This document shows, in pieces, positions 53,823-61,768 of a DNA stretch of 64,000 nt. The position numbers and the translations under genes are program-made. Position 1 is the stretch's first letter. Each line of letters starts with the position of its first letter. The notes beneath the pieces are model-generated. The model ran no database searches, was not told the origin of the DNA, and saw only the letters and a program-made list of their open reading frames with translations. The stretch is taken from the NCBI GenBank assembly GCA_016235125.1, contig JACRLZ010000001.1:174645-238644 (forward strand), read 5' to 3'. This DNA comes from Sphingobacteriales bacterium. GTDB lineage: Bacteria > Bacteroidota > Bacteroidia > Chitinophagales > Chitinophagaceae.

Positions 53823-55187
53823 ATGCAAAAATATCTGATAAAGGATATACAGGTGGTCAATGAAGGCCGCATTATTAATGCAGATGTGTTGATAAAAAAT
53901 GGGCGCATTGAAAAAGTACTCTCACAGATTTCACAGAAAAGCACAGAATGTGTTGAAATAAACGGAAGAGGTAAATATTTATTTCCCGGCTGTATTGATG
54001 ACCAGGTTCATTTCCGTGAACCGGGGCTGACGCATAAAGCCACAATTTATACCGAAGCCAAAGCCGCAGTAGCCGGTGGCGTCACCAGTTTTATGGAAAT
54101 GCCGAATACCATCCCTCCTGCTTTCACTCAACAACTGCTGGAAGATAAATACGTCATTGCCGCCAACACTTCGCTTGCCAATTATTCTTTCTACATGGGC
54201 ACTTCCAATGAAAATGCTGATGAAGTGCTTCGGACAAATGATAAAAGAAAAGATGTTTGCGGCATCAAGATATTCATGGGTGCATCCACCGGAAATTTAT
54301 TGGTGGATAATCCTAATACACTTGACAGAATTTTTCATCAGAGTGAACTCCTGATCGCCACACATTGTGAGGATGAAAAGATCATCAAAGAAAATCTGGC
54401 AAAATTGAAGACAACAGGAAAAGAACTGACTGCAGCTGATCATCCCATCATCAGAAATGAAGACGCCTGCTACGAGTCTTCTTTATATGCAATACAAATC
54501 GCCAAAAAATACGGAACGAGATTGCACATTTTGCATATCACAACGGAAAAGGAATTGCAGTTGTTCACCAACATGATTCCTTTAAAAGATAAACGTATTA
54601 CGGCTGAGGTATGTGTGCATCACCTGCATTTCACCAGTGATGATTATCCAGGGCTGGGAAACCAGATAAAATGCAATCCTGCCATCAAAGCGCCGCATAA
54701 TAAAGAAGCTTTGTGGAAAGCATTGCTGGATGACAGGCTGGATGTGATTGCAACCGACCATGCGCCGCATACATGGGAAGAGAAAAACGGCTCTTACGAA
54801 AAGGCCTATGCCGGTTTACCTTTGATACAACATCCGATGCTGCTGATGTTATATTATTATAAACAAGGTAGGATCTCTTTGGAAAAGATTGCGGAGAAAA
54901 TGAGCCATGCTGTAGCTGATTGTTTTCAAATAAAAGAAAGAGGTTATATCCGGGAGGGTTATCATGCCGACCTGGTGATCGTGGATATTCAAAAGCCTCA
55001 TACCGTTTCAAAAGAAAACCTGCCTGCCGGCAGGCAAGGTATTTTATATAAATGTGGCTGGAGTCCACTGGAGGGTATGGAATTTCCCGCATCTGTTACT
55101 CATACGTTTGTGAATGGAAATTTGGTTTATAATAACGGACAGTGGGATGAGACAAGCAAAGGCCAACGGCTCAGATTTGAAAGATAA
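53823..55187 (+). CDS. pyrC: Dihydroorotase
   Basis: 454 residues from ATG 53823 (MQKYLIKDIQ); the ATG at 53790 lies inside the divergent promoter region. Class I dihydroorotase with DDQVHFREPGLTHKATIYTEAKAAVAGG (metal-binding HFREPG), GASTGNLLVDN and the C-terminal ATDHAPHTWEEK. It converts carbamoyl-aspartate to dihydroorotate in pyrimidine synthesis. Two repeat-derived inserts are in frame: SQISQKSTE encoded by 53921-53949 and LPAGRQG encoded by 55020-55040. Confidence 0.96.
   Translation: MQKYLIKDIQVVNEGRIINADVLIKNGRIEKVLSQISQKSTECVEINGRGKYLFPGCIDDQVHFREPGLTHKATIYTEAKAAVAGGVTSFMEMPNTIPPAFTQQLLEDKYVIAANTSLANYSFYMGTSNENADEVLRTNDKRKDVCGIKIFMGASTGNLLVDNPNTLDRIFHQSELLIATHCEDEKIIKENLAKLKTTGKELTAADHPIIRNEDACYESSLYAIQIAKKYGTRLHILHITTEKELQLFTNMIPLKDKRITAEVCVHHLHFTSDDYPGLGNQIKCNPAIKAPHNKEALWKALLDDRLDVIATDHAPHTWEEKNGSYEKAYAGLPLIQHPMLLMLYYYKQGRISLEKIAEKMSHAVADCFQIKERGYIREGYHADLVIVDIQKPHTVSKENLPAGRQGILYKCGWSPLEGMEFPASVTHTFVNGNLVYNNGQWDETSKGQRLRFER
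53921..53949 (+). repeat. 9-bp periodic repeat in pyrC
   Basis: CACAGA recurs at 53923, 53932 and 53942 (intervals 9 and 10 nt), encoding SQISQKSTE before the conserved GRGKYLFPGCIDDQVHF block. Same type as the intergenic repeats at 49034-49212 and 56582-56607. Confidence 0.6.
55018..55040. repeat. Palindromic insert in pyrC
   Basis: A perfect 16-nt palindrome (TGCCTGCCGGCAGGCA) at 55021-55036. The 21 nt 55020-55040 encode LPAGRQG between the conserved VSKEN and ILYKCGWSPLEG. Nearly identical to the E2 insert. Confidence 0.85.
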
Positions 55188-55192
55188 AAAAA

Positions 55193-55261
55193 GTCAATGG
55201 TCAATAGTGAATAGTCAATGACAAACGACTCACTCACCATTCACCATTCACTATTCACCAT
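55193..55261. repeat. 7-bp periodic inverted array before the mutS-like gene
   Basis: About ten heptamers. The left half is GTCAATG/GTCAATA type; the right half is CACCATT type, the inverse. The array fills the gap between pyrC and the mutS-like ATG (55262) completely. Confidence 0.8.
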
Positions 55262-56578
55262 ATGCAGATTGACAAAACATCCTTCAACGACATTTCCATC
55301 TTCCACCCGGAAGAAGAGTTCTCTATTTTTCATAAACTGAATTTTACCCGGACAGTTGGAGGCAGAGAGTGGCTCCGAAAATTTTTCAGTGAGCCGCATG
55401 ACAGCATAGAAAAGATCATTGGTACGCAAAAGATCATCCGCACCTTCATGGAGCATGTGAAAGACTGGCCTACCGGCATCAGCAACGGCACCATCCTGGT
55501 GATGGAAAAATTTATGGATTATGCCCTCGATCCCATCAGCGAAAGTCCGGCCTCTTTCAATAACATGCTGTACAAATGGCTGCATAGTGAAGATTATTCG
55601 ATGGTAAAATATTCGGTTCCCCATTTCGCTGATTTTTACCGTGGACTTAAACATATCAATGAACTACTGGAAGGGCTAGACCTGCCTTTGAATATCCGTT
55701 TATATACAGACCGCATCAGTTTTCTGCTGAAGGAAGAGCCCCTGAAAAAACTTTCAGATACTGAACCAGCCACCCGGTTCAGCCGGATGCAAAATTTATA
55801 CTTCGCTTATTATCTCCGGGGTCGATACAAGACCAACACACTGGAACTGATGGAAACGTTCAGCAAACTCGATGCATGGTACTCGATGGCAGTAGCTGTG
55901 AAAACATACAACCTGAGTTTTCCTGAATTCATTGAAAAAGAAATCCCGGTGGTGGAAGCCAAAGGGCTCTACCATATTTTAATTCCTGATCCTGTTGCCT
56001 ATAATGTGCAGATGGATCCGCAGCATAACTTTCTATTTCTTACCGGAGCAAACATGGCAGGCAAAAGCACTTTGATAAAATCAGTTGGCTCCGCCGTCTT
56101 TCTGGCGCATATCGGAATGGGTGTGCCGGCAAAAGAAATGAAACTGACCCTGTTCAATGGTTTGCTCAGCAACATTAATGTAGTTGACAATATTGCTAAA
56201 GGCGAAAGTTTTTTCTTCAACGAGGTGCAGCGCATAAAAAATACAATCGAAAAAATAAATGACGGCAAAAAATGGCTTGTGCTGATCGATGAACTTTTCA
56301 AAGGCACCAATGTGCAGGATGCAATGAAATGTTCGCTGACCGTGATAAAAGGACTTATAAAAATTAAAAACTCTTTGTTCATTCTTTCTACTCACCTTTA
56401 TGAGATTGGTGAAGAATTGAAAACTTATCCTAATATTTCATTCCGCTATTTTGAAACCAATGTAAAAGACGACCAGTTGGAATTCAGCTATCAGTTAAAA
56501 GATGGCATCAGCAATGACCGCATCGGATATGTAATTTTAAAGAGAGAAAAAGTGGTGGAGATGCTGGATAAATTATAA
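55262..56578 (+). CDS. MutS-related ATPase
   Basis: 438 residues. The C-terminal half is a MutS-type ATPase: FLFLTGANMAGKSTLIKSVGSAVFLAHIG (Walker A), VVDNIAKGESFFFNEVQRIK, VLIDELFKGTNVQDAMKC (Walker B) and FILSTHLYEIG. The N-terminal half resembles a MutS core/clamp but lacks the mismatch-binding domain I. A MutS-like protein of unsettled role in recombination or translation rather than mismatch repair itself. The ATG is directly next to the heptamer array. Confidence 0.88.
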   Translation: MQIDKTSFNDISIFHPEEEFSIFHKLNFTRTVGGREWLRKFFSEPHDSIEKIIGTQKIIRTFMEHVKDWPTGISNGTILVMEKFMDYALDPISESPASFNNMLYKWLHSEDYSMVKYSVPHFADFYRGLKHINELLEGLDLPLNIRLYTDRISFLLKEEPLKKLSDTEPATRFSRMQNLYFAYYLRGRYKTNTLELMETFSKLDAWYSMAVAVKTYNLSFPEFIEKEIPVVEAKGLYHILIPDPVAYNVQMDPQHNFLFLTGANMAGKSTLIKSVGSAVFLAHIGMGVPAKEMKLTLFNGLLSNINVVDNIAKGESFFFNEVQRIKNTIEKINDGKKWLVLIDELFKGTNVQDAMKCSLTVIKGLIKIKNSLFILSTHLYEIGEELKTYPNISFRYFETNVKDDQLEFSYQLKDGISNDRIGYVILKREKVVEMLDKL

Positions 56579-56581
56579 AAC

Positions 56582-56607
56582 AAGGATTACCGGGATTAGT
56601 AAGGATT
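56582..56607 (+). repeat. 9-bp periodic GGAT repeat
   Basis: GGAT at 56584, 56593 and 56603 (intervals 9 and 10 nt), directly after the mutS-like gene. Same intervals as the CACAGA repeat in pyrC. Confidence 0.5.
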
Positions 56608-56678
56608 TTTATTTTATGCAGCCGTTTTATATAAAAATATTTACATTTATTACCCGCTTTATCAAAAACCAACTGGGT

Positions 56679-58967
56679 ATGGCTTCTTACAAAAAATTGC
56701 TGATTGCATTGAGTGTTTGTTACAGCTTATCAACTGAATTGTCTGCACAATGCAGCACCGCTAATCCTGCTGGTTGCTCCTGCCCCACACCCGGTGCCAC
56801 CAACTGTACATTATTACCAGATATTATCGCAGGTAAAAAAAGTCTGAATGCTTCGACAGGCTGGACAGAATACCCGCAATCAGCCGGAGCTCCGAACAAA
56901 GGTTTATTAAGAATAGATGTATCTACTCCCAATATTGGCTGGGGTCCGATTGAAACCGTTTCAACCAACGATTATGTATGCGGCACAGATACATTGCGGA
57001 ATTTTTTTCCTCCACCAGGTTTTCTTTGCCCTGATGGATCATATCCCAAACGTCTCATTAAACAAAGGGTTTATCAAAAAAACGGAAATGCATTTCAATT
57101 CACAGAAAGAGACGCCGGCTGGATGGTATTTCATCCAACGCATGGGCATATACATATCGAGGGATGGGGATTATATACATTAAGGTTAAGAGATGCATCA
57201 ATCACAGACACATTACAATGGCCTGTTGTGAATAGTGGTACTAAAACCAGTTTTTGTTTAATTGACCTGACGACATGCAGTGGCAGTCCTGGTGATTGTG
57301 TAGATGCCAACGGCAATGTGCTGAACAATGCCAGCTTCCCTAATTATGGACTTGGCGGAGGATACGGATGCAATCAAACAAAACAGGGGATCAGTGTTGG
57401 TAAAGTAGATATTTATCACCGGGGACTTGATGAGAGTTTTGTAAAAATTCCTTACGAAGCATGCAGTGGCGCTTACCAGGTTGTGGTGCAGATTGACCCG
57501 GATAATCATTTTCAGGAAATGAATGAGAACAATAACTGGCTGGCGGCACAGGTAGTGTTATCACAACAAAGAACTTCCAACACAAATCCTTATTCGTATA
57601 TCTTCAGTCCAAAAGGAAACACGGTTTGCCAGGGCAGTTCAATAGACTTACAGGCCAGCGGGGCCAGTACTTATGTCTGGAGTACAGGAGCCACTACACA
57701 AAAAATTTCTGTCAATCAACCCGGGAAATATTGGGTAAGAGCCACTACCCCCTGTGGAACTACTACGAGTGATACACTGGATATCGTTCAATCAAGCACC
57801 AGTTCATTTCCAGCAGTGATCAGGGAAGACACTGTTTGCGCCGGCGATAAGGCAGACTTATATGCAAGTGGCAATGCTCAGTGGTATGATGCACCAACGG
57901 GAGGCAATCTTATTTTCACCGGCAATAATTTTCAAACAGGAAATTTAAACAGTACAACTACATTCTATGTAGTGGAGCAGCCATCCACAGTGGGTGGTAA
58001 CCTTGGCCCCGCTGCTACCACATTCAGCGGTGGAGGAAATTATACAGCTTCAAGAAATGAGTATGTAATATTTAATGCTTTTCTTCCATTCAAACTGAAA
58101 AAGCTAAGGGTAGATGCTTCCGGTGCCGGGGTGCGGATCATTCAGTTAAGAGACCAGTATGGTCATTTGCTCCAGCAAAAACAAATAAACCTTGCCTCAG
58201 GAGTTCAGGATATTACACTTGATTTTTTCGTGCCATCGGGATTGAATCATCAATTAGGCTTATCAGTCTCAAGTCCCTTTGCATCGTTATTCATGAGTAC
58301 AACAGCCAATACTAATATTGGCTTCCCCTTCAAGCTGAAAAGCATAGGCAACATTGTTGGTTCATCGCAAGGTGACAGATCGTTTCCATTCTTTTATAAC
58401 TGGGATGTGGAAGTAACTTCACAGGCTTGCAACAATGGGCAACGTAAAGCAGTTACCGCTCTTGTCGTTCCGAGACCTGCTATTACATTATCAGGATTGC
58501 AATCTACTTACAGCCATGTAGCTGCTGCAGTAAAACTTACGGGCTCTCCATCCGGCGGAGTTTATAATGGCCCAGGTGTTATTGATAGTTATTTCTATCC
58601 CCGCATTGCAGGTGTGGGCACACATACCATTACCTATACATATAATAATGGTTTCTGTACCGGGCAAGATACAAAAACCGTTCAGGTACTGCTTGATGAA
58701 ACTTTATTGCAGGATGGATTTTCTGTACAGGTATGGGATCAGCCGGGCACTCATCCGCTTTTATGGATCGTCAGCAAAGAAAATTCCCCTGTTGAAATAA
58801 ATATCCTGAACAGTGCAGGCCAGCTGATCAGGGAAATGATACAGACTGTTTATCCGGGCGGCAATTTCATTCCGCTGGATTTTAACAGATTTGCAAAAGG
58901 ACTTTATATGATAAAAGTTCGTCATACTGTCAGCGGAAAAATAAAATCCGTAAAATTGCTTAACTAA
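56679..58967 (+). CDS. T9SS-secreted lysyl oxidase-like protein
   Basis: About 762 residues from ATG 56679 (MASYKKLLIALSVCYSLSTELSAQ, signal peptide); an ATG at 56616 would add 21 residues. The lysyl oxidase-like domain is at about 80-290. It has the copper motif His155-x-His157-x-His159 in HPTHGHIHIEGW, Lys189 in TKTSFCLIDL (aligned with human LOX Lys320), Tyr246 in KVDIYHRGL (LOX Tyr355), and QIDPDNHFQEMNENNNWL like the LOX end. Then come an Ig-like/PKD region (VCQGSSIDLQASGASTYVWSTGATTQ), a second beta domain, and a C-terminal T9SS sorting domain. Copper and LTQ-dependent amine oxidase activity at the surface is inferred. Confidence 0.85.
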   Translation: MASYKKLLIALSVCYSLSTELSAQCSTANPAGCSCPTPGATNCTLLPDIIAGKKSLNASTGWTEYPQSAGAPNKGLLRIDVSTPNIGWGPIETVSTNDYVCGTDTLRNFFPPPGFLCPDGSYPKRLIKQRVYQKNGNAFQFTERDAGWMVFHPTHGHIHIEGWGLYTLRLRDASITDTLQWPVVNSGTKTSFCLIDLTTCSGSPGDCVDANGNVLNNASFPNYGLGGGYGCNQTKQGISVGKVDIYHRGLDESFVKIPYEACSGAYQVVVQIDPDNHFQEMNENNNWLAAQVVLSQQRTSNTNPYSYIFSPKGNTVCQGSSIDLQASGASTYVWSTGATTQKISVNQPGKYWVRATTPCGTTTSDTLDIVQSSTSSFPAVIREDTVCAGDKADLYASGNAQWYDAPTGGNLIFTGNNFQTGNLNSTTTFYVVEQPSTVGGNLGPAATTFSGGGNYTASRNEYVIFNAFLPFKLKKLRVDASGAGVRIIQLRDQYGHLLQQKQINLASGVQDITLDFFVPSGLNHQLGLSVSSPFASLFMSTTANTNIGFPFKLKSIGNIVGSSQGDRSFPFFYNWDVEVTSQACNNGQRKAVTALVVPRPAITLSGLQSTYSHVAAAVKLTGSPSGGVYNGPGVIDSYFYPRIAGVGTHTITYTYNNGFCTGQDTKTVQVLLDETLLQDGFSVQVWDQPGTHPLLWIVSKENSPVEINILNSAGQLIREMIQTVYPGGNFIPLDFNRFAKGLYMIKVRHTVSGKIKSVKLLN

Positions 58968-58976
58968 ATTCTTTTC

Positions 58977-60563
58977 ATGCGGTTATTACTTGTAGCCGGA
59001 TTCTTATTACTGATATCATTTTGCCGTGCCCAAAGCAAGTTTGATGTATTGCATTATAAGTATAGCCTTGAGCTTAGCGATAACAATGATACCATTTTCG
59101 GACAAGCGGCAATAAACCTGAAACTTCTTGCTGAAGCCGATGTTATAAAATTTGATTTGGTAACACAAACCAAAAGAAGCAAGGGGATGATCATAGATAA
59201 AATTTCGGGGCCGGGCATAAGGGGTTTTGTTAAGGAGCCTGATAGTGTAAGAATCATGCTTGCGCCAAATTCTCTTACTAAGGGTGATACTGCAACTTAT
59301 ATTGTTACCTATCATGGTATCCCGGCTGATGGCCTTATCATTTCAAAAAACAAATACGGGAAACGGACTTTCTTTTCAGATAATTGGCCCAATAGGGCAC
59401 ATAATTGGATTCCCTGCGTGGATGATCCATCAGATAAGGCATCAATGGAATTCATTGTAACAGCTCCCGCACATTACCAGGTTGTTTCAAATGGGATAAA
59501 AATGGAAGAAACCAACCTGCCTGGCAATAAAAAACTCACTCACTGGAAAGAGGATGTGCCACTACCTACCAAGGTAATGGTGATAGGTATGGCTGATTTT
59601 GCAGTAGACACTACCGGGGAAATAAACGCTGTGCCAGTGTACAGCTATGTGTTCCCCGAAAATAAAACTGATGGTTTTTATGATTATGCCCTGGCAAAGG
59701 ATATTCTCAGCTTCTTCATTAATTATATTGGCCCATATCCTTATAAAAAATTAGCTAATGTGCAATCTAAAACCATCTTTGGCGGCATGGAGAATGCAGG
59801 AGCTATTTTTTATCATGAAAATTCTGTGGATGGCAAGCGAACGGAAGAAGGGTTATTTGCCCATGAGATCGTTCACCAGTGGTTTGGCGATATGGCCACT
59901 GAAAAAAATTTTGCCCATATCTGGCTCAGCGAAGGGTTCGCTACTTATCTCACACATCTTTATTATGAGTCAAAATATGGAGTTGAAGTTTTTAATCAAA
60001 GAATGCTGGAGGATAAAGAAGCAATTATTGATTTTGTAAGATCTGCACGGAAGCCTGTTGTGGATTCCGTTTCTCCCTATATGCAATTACTGAGTGCAAA
60101 CAGCTATCAGCGGGGCAGTTGGGTATTACACATGCTTCGCAGTCAATTAGGCGATTCTGTTTTTCATAAAGGTATAAGGGAATATTATGAAGAATATAAA
60201 GGGAAAAATGCCAATACGGAAGATTTTGAGGCCATACTTGAAAAAGTAAGTGGCAAAAAGCTTGATACCTTTTTCCGTCAATGGCTTTACCGGCCGGGAA
60301 TTCCGCAATTAAGTATCAACTGGAAATACAATATCAAAGAAAAAAATGTAACAGTGACCGTTACACAATTGCAAAAAGATAGCCTCTTTCAGTTTCCACT
60401 TGATATTTTTATTCATGAACCAAGGACTGTTCCAAGGATGGTGAGAAAACAGGTACAGGAGCAGGTTCAAACCTTTGTTTTCCCGGTAAAAACCCGGCCT
60501 ACTGTAAGGATCGACCCTTTCATTTCTTTGCTCTATGAAGGCTCTGTATTGGAGACCAAATAA
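58977..60563 (+). CDS. M1-family metallopeptidase
   Basis: 528 residues with a signal peptide (about 1-18). The M1 aminopeptidase core shows GGMEN at 269-273, HEIVHQWFG with HEIVH at 296-300, and the third zinc ligand Glu319 in LSEGFATY. No ERAP-type C-terminal domain and no T9SS sorting domain are seen, so it is probably periplasmic. It follows the lysyl-oxidase-like gene by 9 nt and may be co-transcribed. Confidence 0.93.
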   Translation: MRLLLVAGFLLLISFCRAQSKFDVLHYKYSLELSDNNDTIFGQAAINLKLLAEADVIKFDLVTQTKRSKGMIIDKISGPGIRGFVKEPDSVRIMLAPNSLTKGDTATYIVTYHGIPADGLIISKNKYGKRTFFSDNWPNRAHNWIPCVDDPSDKASMEFIVTAPAHYQVVSNGIKMEETNLPGNKKLTHWKEDVPLPTKVMVIGMADFAVDTTGEINAVPVYSYVFPENKTDGFYDYALAKDILSFFINYIGPYPYKKLANVQSKTIFGGMENAGAIFYHENSVDGKRTEEGLFAHEIVHQWFGDMATEKNFAHIWLSEGFATYLTHLYYESKYGVEVFNQRMLEDKEAIIDFVRSARKPVVDSVSPYMQLLSANSYQRGSWVLHMLRSQLGDSVFHKGIREYYEEYKGKNANTEDFEAILEKVSGKKLDTFFRQWLYRPGIPQLSINWKYNIKEKNVTVTVTQLQKDSLFQFPLDIFIHEPRTVPRMVRKQVQEQVQTFVFPVKTRPTVRIDPFISLLYEGSVLETK

Positions 60564-60614
60564 AATAATCCGGCTTTTCAGTAAAATTGTAACTTAGAAT
60601 GTCAACTTAAGGAT

Positions 60615-61718
60615 ATGGCTGATAATCCCAGGTTTCCTGATCATCATTCGGATATTCCTTCATCAAGGCATACAGGTGGGGCGCCTAATCCCGCAAGCCC
60701 ATCGCAGAGCAATCCGTATAATCCGCAGCCGCAAAACACGGCGCCTCCTGCGAAAACTCATCTGAGAAATGTACTCATAGGAGCGGTTGTTACTGTTTTT
60801 ACTTCAACTGTTGTTTTTCTTATCACCCAATACCTGAAAAAACCGGAGGGGAGTGAGTTCATACGAAAAAAAGAAGCCACTACTGCAGTTTGGAAATCTT
60901 ATATAGCTTACGAAAATGCTTACACAAGGAATATCCTGTCGTTTCAGAAAACAGGGCAGCTCGAAGGCCGTGAAGCCTACCTGAAAGGCGTCAAAAAAGA
61001 ATCGGAGAAATTTCAGAAAGACATCCTTGATTTACAAAAAAGAAAATATATTGATGAAGACCTGATAAAGACTTTCAATAAAAGGCTTGAAAATGAAAAA
61101 AATTCCGTGCCCCTGGTTGAAGAATTTTATAAAAAGCTAACAGAAATTGAAGGCAGCAATAAGTCAATAAAGGAAAAAAAAGAAACCATCACCAATGAAA
61201 TGATTCACTGGACCATTACATCCAACGGAATGTATGAAAGATCAACGAACGAAATTAAAGAAATTGCGAAAGTACTTGAAGACAGGTATGGAGGATCATT
61301 TTCTATGAATGACTTCCTGTTGATACAAATGGCGCCGCAACTGATGAAAACAAATGACTCAATGATCCGGGTACTGCAAAATGTAGTTATGGACAGCAGC
61401 GGAAATATAATCGAGAACAGGAATTTTGCCAGTAATGTGGATCCTGAAAACCTGGTGGGAAAGTGGACAGTTGAAGGAGCCGTTATCACCCTTTCCAAAA
61501 ACAGAAAAATGACCTGGGTAGTGGCCAATGGCAGTAAGGCTGAAGGTACCTGGAAGATCGAAAACGACCAGTTGAAAATACAGGCAACTACCAGTCCTGA
61601 AAATAAAAAAGTACAGTGGTTATTCAACCTTGCCAACATCACTTTAAATTCATTTACGATGGTGTTTGACGGCGCTCCCTATAACCTGTATAAGCTGACA
61701 AGAACACTGGAAAACTGA
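60615..61718 (+). CDS. Membrane-anchored coiled-coil protein, lipocalin-like end
   Basis: 367 residues. The N terminus is Pro/Asn/Gln-rich (about 1-50), then one membrane helix (about 55-73), then a long helical, charged coiled-coil region (residues 80-220). The C-terminal beta domain (LVGKWTVEGAVITLSKNRKMTWVV, WKIENDQLKIQATTSPENKKVQW) looks lipocalin/DUF-like. No family assigned. Between the M1 peptidase and comM genes. Confidence 0.6.
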   Translation: MADNPRFPDHHSDIPSSRHTGGAPNPASPSQSNPYNPQPQNTAPPAKTHLRNVLIGAVVTVFTSTVVFLITQYLKKPEGSEFIRKKEATTAVWKSYIAYENAYTRNILSFQKTGQLEGREAYLKGVKKESEKFQKDILDLQKRKYIDEDLIKTFNKRLENEKNSVPLVEEFYKKLTEIEGSNKSIKEKKETITNEMIHWTITSNGMYERSTNEIKEIAKVLEDRYGGSFSMNDFLLIQMAPQLMKTNDSMIRVLQNVVMDSSGNIIENRNFASNVDPENLVGKWTVEGAVITLSKNRKMTWVVANGSKAEGTWKIENDQLKIQATTSPENKKVQWLFNLANITLNSFTMVFDGAPYNLYKLTRTLEN

Positions 61719-61756
61719 TACCACTTTCCGGTAATCACCCATCCCATTATTTTCTC

Positions 61757-61764
61757 TATCTTCA
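61757..61764 (+). promoter_or_regulatory. -7-like box before comM
   Basis: TATCTTCA (one mismatch to TAnnTTYG) lies 4 nt before the comM ATG at 61769. No clear -33. Confidence 0.3.
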
Positions 61765-61768
61765 AACC

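Noticed and set aside
55193..55261. Possible CRISPR array
   Set aside because: Units are 7 bp, not 25-40 bp, with no spacers and no cas genes nearby.
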